From assembly GCA_963854835.1 (NCBI GenBank), contig OY978525.1:2127501-2191500 (forward strand): DNA of 64,000 nucleotides. The letters are read 5' to 3'. This DNA comes from Megamerina dolium (lineage: Eukaryota; Arthropoda; Insecta; Diptera; Megamerinidae). The notes beneath the pieces were generated by a model. That model saw nothing but the letters and a program-made list of their open reading frames with translations, did no database searches and had not been told where the DNA came from. Positions 12,712 through 24,032 of this stretch are shown piece after piece. The position numbers were made by a program, and so were the translations under genes. How positions within the stretch are numbered: position 1 is the stretch's first letter; each line of letters starts with the position of its first letter.

Positions 12712-14551
12712 TTCAGGCGCAAGAAAAGAGAACAAGAAAGACGCGAGTGTGAGGAGATAGAGATGTGTACCGACAAGAATGAGACTCGAAAATTCTTCGA
12801 AAAGATCAAGCGCTTGAGCGGCGGTTTAAATCCCGGAGCCTCTTCTTGTCGTGATGGAAATGGGAATCTGGTTACAGATGTCCAGAGTGTACTGAGCCTA
12901 TGGAGGGAACACTTCTCCACGTTACAGAATGGCGATGCTACGAACAATTCCGCCAGTGGAGGAGATTGCCCGATAACCCCAATTACAGATGATGGTGTTG
13001 ATGTTCCACAACCCGACTATGACGAGGTTGAAACGGCCATTTTAAGGCTGAAGAACAACAAAGCTGCAGGTGCTGATGGCCTGCCTGCCGAGTTGTTTAA
13101 TACCGGAGGCGATGAGCTGCTCACCCGCATGCACCAGCTCATAAGCAGAATATGGTCGGATGAAAGCATGCCTGATGATTGGAGGCTCAGTGTTCTCTGT
13201 CCTGTACATAAAAAAGGAGACCCCACAATTTGCGCCAACTACCGTGGAATCAGTCTCCTGAGCATCGCATACAAGGTTCTATCGAGCGTACTGTGTAAAA
13301 GGTTGAAGCGTGGAATCAGTCTCCTGAGCATCGCATACAAGGTTCTATCGAGCGTACTGTGTAAAAGGTTGAAGCCTATGCTCAGCAACCTGATAAATCC
13401 ACCATCGACCAGATTTTCACACTGCGCCAAATCCTGGAGAAAACCCAAGAAAAACAGGTCTACACACACCACCTATTTGTTGATTATAAAGCCGCTTTTG
13501 ACAGTCCGGTAAGGGATTACCTCTACGCAACAATGTCTGAGTTCGGTATTCCTGCAAAGCTCATTCGACTTTGTAGAATGACACTGCATAACTCCCGTTG
13601 TGCAGTGAAAATTGGGAAGGACCTCTCCGCACCGTTTAATACCGAAAGGGGTTTCAGACAAGGTGATTCGTTATCGTGCGACTTCTTCAATCTTATTATG
13701 GAGAAAATAATACGAGCTGCTGATCTACGACATAATGGCACTATCTTCAACAAAAGTGTCATGCTGTTAGCGTATGCCGACGATATTGACATAATCGGCA
13801 TGAACACGCGAGCAGTCAGTGCAGCATTCTCAGAGTTGGAAAGAGAGTCGCGTCGGATGGGTATTACGGTGAACGAGGGCAAGACGAAGTAGCTAGTGTC
13901 AACAAACAAAGAGTCCCGACATCTTGGACAGCACGTCACTGTTGACAACTACGCTTTTGAAGTAGTAAGGGACTTTGTCTATCTTGGAACCAGATGTAAC
14001 AGCAGTAATGACGTAAGCTTGGAGACCATGCGTAGGATAACTCTTGCTAACAGGTGTTACTTTGGGCTGAGTAAACAATTGAGAAGTCGATCCCTCTCTC
14101 GAAGAATGAAAACTACACTCTACAAGTCTCTCATCATGCCTGTCCTAACATATGGCGCTAAAGTCTGGACAATTTCCACCTCGAATGAGCGATTGCTTGG
14201 GATTTTCGAGGGAAAATCCTACGCAGAATCTTTGGACCTATTTGCGTTGGTGACGAGTACCGAATAAGGTACAACCATGAGCTGTATGAGCTGTATGCCG
14301 ATATTGACATAGTAAAGCGCATCAAAATCCAGCGGCCGCGCTGGCGAGGTCATGTCGAGCGAATGGAAGAACACGCTCCAGCTAAGAAGGTGTTATATTC
14401 GGAGCCCGCTGGAGGACGACGCAGAAGAGGAAGACCTAACCTCCGGTGGAAAGACTAAGTACTGGAGAACCTGACGGCGCTTGGAATTTCTAACTGGCGC
14501 CAGCTAGTGAAGAACAGAGATGGCTGGCGAAGCATGTTATTTTCGGCATAA
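12712..14551 (+). pseudogene. Reverse transcriptase pseudogene of RTE-like LINE
   Basis: Encoded in three frames in succession. The first frame (to about 13374) has the N-terminal block AGADGLPAELF and the block HKKGDPTICANYRGISLL. A one-base shift near 13375-13380 moves to the second frame, with LFVDYKAAFDSP (catalytic Asp at 13482), GFRQGDSLSCDFFNL and the catalytic YADD at 13773-13784. A TAG interrupts this frame at 13890. It resumes through LVYLG-like and Cys/Leu-rich segments until another shift near 14211. The third frame carries RWRGHVERMEE and GRPNLRWKD, has a TAA at 14456, and ends at the TAA at 14549. A perfect 66-bp duplication lies inside the first frame. The catalytic residues survive, but no continuous protein is possible. 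Confidence 0.87.
13243..13374 (+). repeat. Perfect 66-bp tandem duplication in RT
   Basis: Bases 13243-13308 and 13309-13374 are identical as read. Each unit encodes 22 residues beginning RGISLLSIAYKVL, so the RT finger/palm segment appears twice in frame. The absence of differences between copies makes this younger than the frameshifts, or an assembly artefact. Confidence 0.95.
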
Positions 14552-14578
14552 ATCGATATTCGGTTGTTATGGCCACAT

Positions 14579-14592
14579 AAGTAAGTAAGTAA
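14579..14592 (+). repeat. (AAGT)3 LINE 3' tail
   Basis: Short tetranucleotide run directly after the LINE 3' end. It is interpreted as the target-primed reverse-transcription tail. Confidence 0.7.
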
Positions 14593-15070
14593 TTGAATGA
14601 AAGGTAAAAGCACAGGCAAATAAAGACAAACGCATGGAGCAATATGAGAATTCTTGTTTGGTTTAGCATGCGGCTAATAGATAAAGAATCAACAAGCTGA
14701 ACCAACAAGAATTGAGATAAAGCGACTTCTGTACATGATCGGACAAGTGACATATTTACATGTGCTTGCCCAGTTAGGATCACTATTGAAGCGTCTTTCT
14801 TCAGTTGCAAGAATATTGCAACAACGATCCGTTCGGGTGAATTAATACCAACGAGTACTCTTTTGAAGCAGATCCATCTACGGTGGGCGAAAATAAGCGG
14901 TCTTGCCCTAAAGTGAAGCCAGCTACGGGTGCTTCGGGTAGTCGACTGCGAGCCTTCTGCTCTGGCCTAAGTAGTTACTTTGACCACTTAAAATTCAGGA
15001 GCAACTAGTTCGAGCGCTGGTTCCTCCTATATTTCATTCCTTGTCTCCCTCTTGCTTGCGTAGGATACGA
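14593..15070. other. Unassigned GC-richer island, possible transposon or LTR remnant
   Basis: This block follows the LINE and has higher GC and more complex sequence than the surrounding DNA, suggesting a foreign insert. An imperfect inverted repeat lies within it: 14649-14667 (AATTCTTGTTTGGTTTAGC) against 14696-14713, with about 28 bp between the arms. I recognise no coding motif and no matching long direct repeat in the window. A solo LTR or an older LINE fragment are both possible. Confidence 0.35.
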
Positions 15071-16645
15071 ATAGGATAGTTTTATTAATTTGTAGTCTTA
15101 ATTGAATAATTCCATTATAACGAATAGGGTTATTTTCACTAATTTATGGTGTATATTAAATAATTCTTCTGTACTTCAAATCATCTTTTTCTTTTGCTTC
15201 AATTGTACAACTTGATTTTGTAAACAAAATAAACGAAAATAATAATAAAAAGTAGGAATTGTACCGCGAAAGCTATATCATCCGAGCCGAACACTCAAAT
15301 GTCAGTAATATTACTGTAAATTTGGTCTTCCTCCTACAATAAGAGTTTTTCGGTGACCTTTTGTTTACTGATTGTTACCCCAGCTGGAAAACAAAGGTAC
15401 GCGTTACAATGCATTCAAATTATTTTGCAAAATTAATACTTAATTTCTTGAAAGCTTACTGCATTTTAAACATATTTTTATAACATATACCCTATTATAT
15501 CTTCAATACGAGTATGTTCTGCATGAATGCAGAATTCATTAGTCTGGCAAAAAAAAAAAAAAAAATGAACTATTGTACTTGATTAATAAAGAAGAGCTCG
15601 AAAAAGCTACTCTTAAATTTAATATTACGAAAAAATAAGTCAATCTGCATAATAGGGATTTGATTGTATATTCATTGGGGAGGGTTGAAATTCTTTCTAT
15701 AAATCTTATAAATTTCATAGTAAAAATAGAAAACTACCAATGATTATAAGAATATTTCGCAAGAAGTTCGAAAAAAGTGCTTGAACAAAAATAATGAAAA
15801 TTTTGTTTGTCTAAATCTGGAGATAAAAATTTATTTTTGATCTATTGTTTCTTTTGCAAATAATGTATAACATTAGTCACTCCCTAGTTTCGCCTTATCA
15901 ATTTGACCAGCCCTAACTTAGGCACTCATATATAATATGAAATGTACAAGATTTGTAGTAAATTATAGTGAATTTTAGGTTATTTTGAAGTATGTACTTT
16001 TGCATAAGGCATTTTTCATAATATCTACTACACACGTACGATGCAACAGAATGGAACATTGAAATATACAAGACGTCATATCTATACATATACGTCATTG
16101 TCTATATATAGAAAGGAAGGAAGCATCATATTGTACATACTAAGTAGAAAAGGGACTAAGCAACGAACAAAAAAAAAAACACACACACTCACAAAATTAT
16201 AGGCATCTTCACTTCAATACACTTCATATATATATATATATATGTATACTTAATACATTGTTATATATGAGGAGTACATGTATGATCTGAACACATGAGC
16301 TCTGTAAAACTTTAAGTTTACTATGCACATTCCATAATCGAAAGAAATAAGAAGAAAAAATTAAATTATTTCGTCCTTACTTTCTTAGTTGTTTCTACAT
16401 ACACAACAATGCCAACAAAAAAGGATGAGCTCGCTTGTGGTTATGGTGGCGATGGTGGTTAGGATTGTTGTGTTAGTCTTACTAGCTTATTTGCGTTGCA
16501 ATGAAGACAGTCAAGAAATCTCTAAACGTATGTGCATTCATACAACTATATGGAATAGTTCAAAAACAATAGAACAACAACAACAACAACTACTACTATT
16601 ACTTTTGCGTGCCCTACACATTTCAATGTACTTCAAAATATGTAC

Positions 16646-16666
16646 GTGTGTGTGTGTGTGTGTGTG
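16646..16666. repeat. (GT)n microsatellite
   Basis: Uninterrupted GT tract. Confidence 0.9.
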
Positions 16667-17199
16667 CATATTTTACTTGCTTCATTTACACTAATTCAAC
16701 AACTTTCTTTTCTTATGTTTTTTTCTTTCTTTCTTTATCCGACTACACACCATGCCATACACCATTAACACCAAATTTGAGGGAAGATATATATATATGG
16801 CTGTAAGTACACATGTATACATACAGTGTGATATAGTGTTAGTGGCAATATGTAGTTGCAGATGCAGTTCAAGTTGTAAATATTTTTGTTTTTTGCTCGC
16901 TTGAATTATTTTTTTTTGTTTGGCCTGAATTGTGGCACGCCTTACAAGTGTCGTTGTAAAATGGGCGTTAAGCATACACAAATACTTACATATGTAGATT
17001 TGTTGTATTTGTTGTTGTAAGGCAATAATCTACTTTTGTTGTATAGTTTGATGTTGCTTCTGTTGAAACTGGTATTACTTAGTTTCTTCATATGCATCAC
17101 CTTCATATGAAATTCAAATTAACTCTTGAGTGAGTTGTAAGCATAAAAGTTCTTAATTAAAAATTATTGTTGACACTTTTGGTTGATATTGCTATTGTA

Positions 17200-17220
17200 T
17201 GTGTGTGTGTGTGTGTGTGT
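17200..17220. repeat. (GT)n microsatellite
   Basis: Uninterrupted TG/GT tract. Confidence 0.9.
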
Positions 17221-18289
17221 CAAGTGTATGCTTGTTGCTTGAATGAAAGTTAGCACATCGAAATACACCGAGATACACTTTTGAAACAACCCAAAAGTCT
17301 CAATTTCAGTCAGTCACCTTCATTTAAAATGCTAAATGTTAAAAAGTTCACTCATTCGAATCTTTCTCCACCAAAAAAATACAAATCTACATATTAAATA
17401 CAAGTATTTGAGTTTGCATTTAAATTAAATCGTTTCATTTACTATGTGTTTGGCATCTTTTTCTGTCTTTCGGATGCTTTTAATTGATGTTGACTATTCG
17501 TTTTTTGTTGTTGTTTTTTTTTTTGATAATTTTTGTATGCAATAAAAAGTAAGTTTGCTGTAATTTCCAGGAGGGGGAAAATATGAAAGAATTTTAAATT
17601 AGCATATATATATTCAAGTAAATGCCACCCAAAAGCAACAGCAGTAGCAGTAGCAGTCATCAGCAACAAATGTCAGCTGAATTGTGCTTTTTGAATTTCT
17701 ATAAATATTTATGGATGTTATTCCTGGAGGCTATCATGTTGACATCTTCAAATAATGAAATGAAATTAATTGTATGATATGGGTATATACTATTACTTTT
17801 AATGAATAGAATAATATGTATCATATTATTCTATATTTTCCATGTCGTCTATATTTGGTTGTAGGCAGTAATAGAAATGCAGATTGGTTGAATCTTTTAA
17901 TCATGATTTGAATTTGTATAGTAATAGACATTATTTGGGACACATTTTAGGTATTACTTTTGGCAATAAATTAAATGCTTGCGGCGGCATTAGATTTTCA
18001 CATTTCTAGTTCATTCATGCGCAATTTTGTTGACCATTTGTAATAACCGTATATATTAAAATAATGAATTTTACAGCAAAGTGTTGTTAAATTTTCCAAT
18101 GAAAATGAAAATTATAAAATATTGAAGTAACTCGTAGAATTGATAATTTCAAATCAAACACAAATGCTTTCTTTTCAGAGAAAAATCCACACACTCAATA
18201 TGCTTTTTAGCTAATTTTTTGCGCACAATTAATTACAAAAAAAAAAGTTGAGAAATTTTAATTGTAATAATATTGAAGCTTAAATATTG

Positions 18290-19650
18290 TGCACTAAATT
18301 TCAACTTCAAAATTTTGCATTTTCATACACCAAAGTGTTAAAATATATATATGAGATATACTTTTATATGGAAGGGGGGCGTGATTTTCATCCGATTCCA
18401 TTTAATCTCCAACTCTGTGAATTTGTTAGTAAATTAAATCGTATGTACCAAGTTTCAGCTTGATAACTTTATATTTTCGTATGAAAATTGTGAAAAAACA
18501 TATTCGAAAGCATAAATTTGTATGGGAGATAGGCGTGGTTTTCAACCGATTCCATTTACTTTCTAACTTTGTAGATTTGTTACTAAATATAATCACATAT
18601 ACCAAACTTCAGCTTGATAACTTTATATATTCGAGCGAAAAATGTGGAAAAACACATTAAAAAGCATAAATTTGTATAGAAGATAAGCGTGGTTTTTATC
18701 TTATTGATTACATTTTCAAGTAAGTCTAGTAATTATTAAAAATAATAGCACGTACCGAATTTCAGTTTTATAACTTTATATCTTCATGCAAAAAGTGCGA
18801 AAATATGCACTCGGAGGCATTAGTTTGTATGGGAGATAAGTGTGGTTTTTATCTGATTCATTAGATTTTCTACTAAGTCTAGTAATTATTGTAAATAATA
18901 GCACATACTGAATTTCAGTTTTATAACTTTATATTTTCATGCAAAAAGTGCGAAAAAATGCACTCGGAAGCATTAATTTGTATGGGAGATAGGTGTGGTT
19001 TTTATCTGATCCATTAGATTTTCAACTAAGTCTAGTAATTATTGTAAATAATAACACGTACAGAGTTTCAGTTTTATAACTTTATCTTTTCATTCAAAAA
19101 GTGCCAAAATATACACTTGGAAGCATTATTTTGTATGAGAGGTAGGTATGGTTTTCATCGGATTCAGCCGATTTTTAATTATGTCAATTACTTGGTAAAT
19201 TTAATTATATCTACTGAGTTTTAGCTTCATAGCTTTATATTTTCGTGTGAAAAATGTGAAAAAACACATTCGAAAGCATAAATTTGTATGGGAGATAGGC
19301 GTGATTTTTATTTGATTGATTACATTTTCAAATAAGTCTAGTAATTTTTAAAAATAATAGCACATATCAAATTTCAGTCACATAACTTTATATTTTCATG
19401 CAAAAAGTGCGAAAAAATGCACTCGGAAGCATTATTTTGTATGGGAGATAGGTGTAGCTTTCATCCGATTCAGCCCATTTTTAATTATATCAATTAGTTG
19501 GAAAATCTAAACATATCTACCGAAATATAGGTTCATTGCTTTAAATTTTCGCGTACAAAGTATGAAAAATCCATTTAAGAATATATTTTTGTATGAGAGA
19601 TGGGCGTGATTTTCATTCGATTTCGCTCATTTACGAACTTGTCTAACCGT
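18290..19650 (+). repeat. Family A tandem array, nine 153-bp units (best example)
   Basis: The anchor TTGTATGGGAGATAGGCGTG or a close variant falls at about 18365, 18518, 18671, 18824, 18978, 19131, 19284, 19437 and 19589. The steps are 153, 153, 153, 154, 153, 153, 153 and 152. Each unit runs anchor, 'gtttttatc.gatt.atta.attttc', 'aataatagcacgtacc', 'aatttcagttttataacttta', 'tattttcatgcaaaaagtgcg', 'aaaaatgcactcggaagca'. Neighbouring units 18.78-19.08 kb are closest to each other, consistent with local expansion. A separate non-repetitive module follows at 19.69-19.80 kb. Confidence 0.93.
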
Positions 19651-19689
19651 TACAGAAAATAATGTTATGTACCAATTTGCAACTCAATC

Positions 19690-19800
19690 ACATTATAATT
19701 ACGACATTTAGCGTGCATAAAGTCAGACGTACCGCTAGACGAGAAAGATATGACTTTATCGATTTAGATCGTAATTCTGATCAATAATTTATATAATTCC
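19690..19800 (+). other. Shared flank module beside family A array
   Basis: Non-repetitive sequence just downstream of the array, with 'gtcagacgtaccgctagac', then 'tttatcgatttagatcgtaa' and 'ttctgatcaataatttata'. Similar stretches adjoin the arrays at 41.3 kb (reverse complement, 41.14-41.28) and 61.2 kb (61.56-61.64), always downstream in array orientation. It may be one end of a mobile element that carries the array. Confidence 0.5.
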
Positions 19801-20471
19801 TTATTCGTTACCACACGCTTATGTGTGACAAGTGGAAGCACAATCACAATATACCCGCAATTTTATGAGTGTAGGTTATAATGAATATATAAAGCCTACT
19901 TTCAGAGAGCAAATTCTCCTTTATATAAAAACCATAAACCCTTTTTCTCACTACATATAGAAGCAAGTAAGGTATGAAATATATAGCTGAGAATTGGTAT
20001 GGGCTCTAATGTTGTCGATATCATGCTGAAAATAAAAAATTGGGTTAGATTACACAATTAGGAGTGGCACCGCTCATATGATCCTAATGAAAAACATCCC
20101 ACAAAAAAAAAGAGGAAAAAAAATTACATGACTCCTCCAAAATACTCACATACTAAAAGTCATGCATTTAAGCCTTATTATAAAATATTCAAACAAATAT
20201 TCAGGATTTTTTAATTTCTTAATTTCTTTTTCACTTTAGGCTGACTTTTTCTGAGAAGTACTCATGGCACAGGTTAGCATTTGACATGGCACAGTAAGCA
20301 AAAAGCTTACAACAATCATAGCATATTTGCATTGCATGGATTGTAAAGTTTTATTGTACATTTTCATTTTTTTTGTATATTTGTACAACGTGCAAGGGCA
20401 AATGCTGGAACCATAATAATACGTATCAAAATTAATTTGAAAATAATTGTAGCGTTAAATACAAATGCAAT

Positions 20472-20474
<3 letters not shown>
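19801..20474. other. Non-coding DNA
   Basis: No gene recognised. Text near 19855-19885 ('atacccgcaattttatgag') may be the outer edge of the element described just upstream. Confidence 0.45.

Positions 20475-20561
<87 letters not shown>
20475..20561. repeat. (AT)43 dinucleotide tract
   Basis: Eighty-seven bases of uninterrupted alternating A and T, the longest simple repeat in the window. It can extrude a cruciform and is prone to length change and assembly error. The length given is only what the assembly shows. Confidence 0.97.
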
Positions 20562-20562
<1 letters not shown>

Positions 20563-23184
20563 GTAAAATTTTTTTGACAAAGAAAGGGATGAATTTTTGC
20601 TTTCATTTTAATACTGATTTTATTTCATTGTTATATTCTTTTCGCTATGCATCTACCAAACAACTACCATCAGCAAGATATATCGGAGCAGATACAATTT
20701 TAATATTATATAGGTATTATATATGCTTCTATGGTTTAGTTACATATATTCGTATATTACGAATATATATTATACTTGTATGATATATTTAATTCACACG
20801 TCTATGACATGTAAAGGTGGTGCAGGCGAGCGCCCGGGCTAATGGTTGATGTTAAAGTTTATTTTGTCTAGATGTGTTAAATTGTGGATTGTGGATGTGG
20901 TATGCTTTTGTATAAGATGTATATCAGCGAGTGTACGTACATAAGTGCGAATGTGTTGACTACTGGTTTGTTTTTTAAATGCATGGGTGTGTTAAAAATT
21001 TGATTTGCATGTGTTTCGCAGCTGTTTAGTAGCGGCAGAGTTTATATTGCTTTGGGTGCGGTTTGAAATGCGAGCATACATTTTTTATGGTGTGTTGATA
21101 CTACATATTTGGATAATTTAACGTAAGTATTTGCTTTTGTTATTTTGTAAGTTCGAAGAATTAAAATAGTTCATTTAATTGCAAAGGTAGTTATTTAGGA
21201 AATTATTTCACTACAAGATTAAGCACAAATAAATGCTACTCATACCATTCCAAATATCAGCAGTATGTCCAACTTCAAGCAAATATAAAAACGTCAATAT
21301 GAAATTTTGAACATTAGATTATTTCAAATTTCAATAATGCGGAAGCTAATTTATTACTGATTTTATGTTGGTATATTTTATGAATATTAAAACAAATCAT
21401 TATCAACATTTCGTTTATGAGAAAACCTTTCACATATAAGGTAAGAACTTGGTTGCTAATTTATTTTTTTAATTTAGATTTTTTTTTTTTTTAAATAAAA
21501 TACATAAGTTTATAATCACGTAATTAAACTAGCTACTTACCATCAGCAGCACCGAATTTTGGAAATCTCTTTGCTCTGTGCGCATATACACATGTGTAGG
21601 CACAAATGTATGTATACAGTATGTGTATATACATTAATTTATTTATAACATGCAACACGAATAGTATGGCGAGAACTAAATGAAAGAAAAAAAAAAAAAA
21701 AAGAATTAAAAATCAATTAAAAACGATTAAAAGACAAAAAAAAAAGTGTTTAACTTAATTCAATATATGTAATATATGCATATATATGAGAATACTTAGG
21801 TATAACTATATTATTTTTGTCCATATATAGATATACATATGTATATGCTAAGTATAAGTTAGTAGTAATCAGTGCTGATATTGCAAAGTTTGTTTTTTTT
21901 CTCTGTTTTTTTATTTTCAATTATGCTCGAAAAATATTTTATCTAAAACTTGGATACATGCAATCAAAGGCAACTTATTTTAAATCGCCTAAACTTATAC
22001 CAAGTCAATTATTATATGTATATCAGTATGTTCTATATACATATATGGCTATGTATATAAATATACATTTTAGTTAAGTTGAGGTTCACGCGAAAGATTA
22101 ACATTCCATAGAATATCATACATTCATTCATGCATAACCTATTGCGCTTCACATGCAAACGTCACTCTATTCAATTCATTCAACTGACAGCTATCTCTAT
22201 TCTCGAAATTATATTCCATATATATTTGTATATTTATATACATTGCATTGTTTTATAGAACAACCAACATGTATGAACTTATTGCATGCTACTTATATTT
22301 TCTTCTCATCATATCTATTAACTTTGTTGGGCATACATTTTTAGTTAGTTAGTTTTGTTCGATATTTGATTTTACAGTAGTTATGGACTGACTGCATTAT
22401 GACGAAAAAGAGTTATATTTTGTTTAGATAGTATTCGTATACGATTTAAAATACAATATGATAAAAATAATGGAAAAAAGTTTCGGAAATTAAATTCCAA
22501 TAATTTTGAAGGTTGGATAACCTACATCATGACAAATATATATAGGTATAAGTTCGAAAAATGCAAAAGTATTGAGAAGATAATAATATTATCTACAGAT
22601 TATGTTCCCATAATATTTCGGCATATTTGGCATACTTAAGTGTACTAAAATCCAGTGGCAAAGATGGCTTAATCCTATCGAGCGAATGGATTTCATGTGG
22701 TAAACTCATACGAAATTGAAGGCTGAGTTAAATTTTGGTAAAAGAAACTAATTGCTTCCAAACCTAAATTGAGCATACCTCAACTCTTCAATTGAGTAAA
22801 TATCACTGTGACACAGTATTTGTGGGACTTGTTAAAATCTTCATTAAAACTGTCGCTAAAAGAGATGCAGTTTTCTTGCGATTGAAAGAAATTTACCCGA
22901 CGGAAAGTAAAAGTAAACTTTCAACGTGAAGAGCCAACAATGGAGTCACATGTGGACATCGTGTGTAACTCAGTTTCTGAGTCTCACGCACCGAACCATC
23001 ATCCTCGAAAAGAGCTGCAGTTATATTTATGAATAAATTATAAAAGAATGCATAAAATGTTGCATATTTTAAGGGGACATATTTGTTTTTTTTTTATTCT
23101 GTGGATTTTTACGTTCCTTATTTAAAGATTTTGTCTGAGAATACTGTAAGTGAAATTTTCTATCGAATAATTTTCTGGAATATT
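20562..23184. other. AT-rich non-coding DNA
   Basis: No gene recognised. 20815-20860 has a brief GC-rich patch. 22640-23030 is of more even composition but has no supported reading frame; a decayed transposon is possible and could not be identified. Confidence 0.5.
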
Positions 23185-23277
23185 TTAACCCTCTACCGAC
23201 CTCGTGAATGCCATTTTATTCGAACTCTCCAAAAAAGTGGTCCAAATGACCCTTTTGTGACCAAGCTAACGGGTTAA
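23185..23277. mobile_element. Possible TTAA-flanked MITE (piggyBac-like)
   Basis: A TTAA at 23185-23188 followed by CCCTCTACCG, and the sequence CTAACGGG before a TTAA at 23274-23277, give short imperfect inverted ends (TTAACCC...GGGTTAA). The body is 85 bp and non-coding. TTAA target duplication and CCC/GGG ends are piggyBac features. Inverted-end similarity beyond the first seven bases is weak, so this may be coincidence. Confidence 0.35.
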
Positions 23278-23984
23278 AATGTTCTACAAAATTATTCCTC
23301 GTTAAATTTTGCTATATGTACTTAAACAACATATTTAGCTCCGCTATGAATTTGAACCCTTTTTGACCACTATATGGGTCTAGGCCTTTCATCCTGAGGT
23401 GGAATTATTCTGCCCCCCGACAATGATCCTCAAATTGTGTCGCAGTGTATGTGAATGATTTTAATTTCAAATGCTTTACGATTTCTTTAGATTTTTATTT
23501 TTTCTTCCAAATAAAGCCACAAATTTCCATTTGAATTTTAGACATATCTGAAAATGTTTGAGAAAGATGAATGTGCTATGAAAATACAACTCGTTAATAA
23601 TGAAATCCTCCAGCTTTAATAGCAAAATGTACATAGTTTTTCTGTTTTGGTTGGTGACACAACAGACAACAATATCTCACCACCATCAAGCTAAAGGCAT
23701 TATTTTGGTATTACTATGTGGTTGTGGTTCAAACAAAACCAATATATAAACCCATAAATAAATGAGACAAGGATTCAAATTCTTCACTTTGGTTTGATGA
23801 GCATATATATAGGTGTTTGGCTTTCGAAGTACGAAAACAAACACATACATACATGCATATGTATTTCCATAAGTCTGTGCCATGACATCGCAATGTCGTT
23901 ATTGTCATTTATGTGAGAATTTTAGATTTGTTTACCAAAGGTGTTACGAGATTGTATGTTGGTCGAATAAACAACATATGCACA

Positions 23985-23985
<1 letters not shown>

Positions 23986-24030
<45 letters not shown>
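23986..24030. repeat. (CA)22 microsatellite
   Basis: Uninterrupted CA tract, followed by an AT tract at about 24042-24059. Confidence 0.95.

Positions 24031-24032
<2 letters not shown>

Larger units (their letters stand above)
12701..14592 (+). mobile_element. 5'-truncated non-LTR retrotransposon (RTE-like LINE)
   Basis: LINE remnant that begins inside the coding region (left edge near 12.70 kb, uncertain). It continues through the reverse transcriptase and C-terminal domain to a stop at 14549. The 3' UTR is very short, and a tandem (AAGT)3 tail lies at 14579-14592. A short 3' UTR ending in a microsatellite rather than poly-A fits RTE-clade LINEs. The apurinic endonuclease domain expected upstream is absent, which is typical 5' truncation. 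The RTE call rests on residue pattern and tail and was not tested by alignment. Base composition is clearly richer in GC than its surroundings. Confidence 0.85.
15071..18289. other. AT-rich non-coding DNA with microsatellites
   Basis: No gene recognised. Contains poly-A runs, AT tracts near 16227-16243, GT tracts (16646-16666, 17200-17220), CAA runs near 16575 and AGC/GCA runs near 17635-17665. Open frames here are translations of those repeats. Confidence 0.55.
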
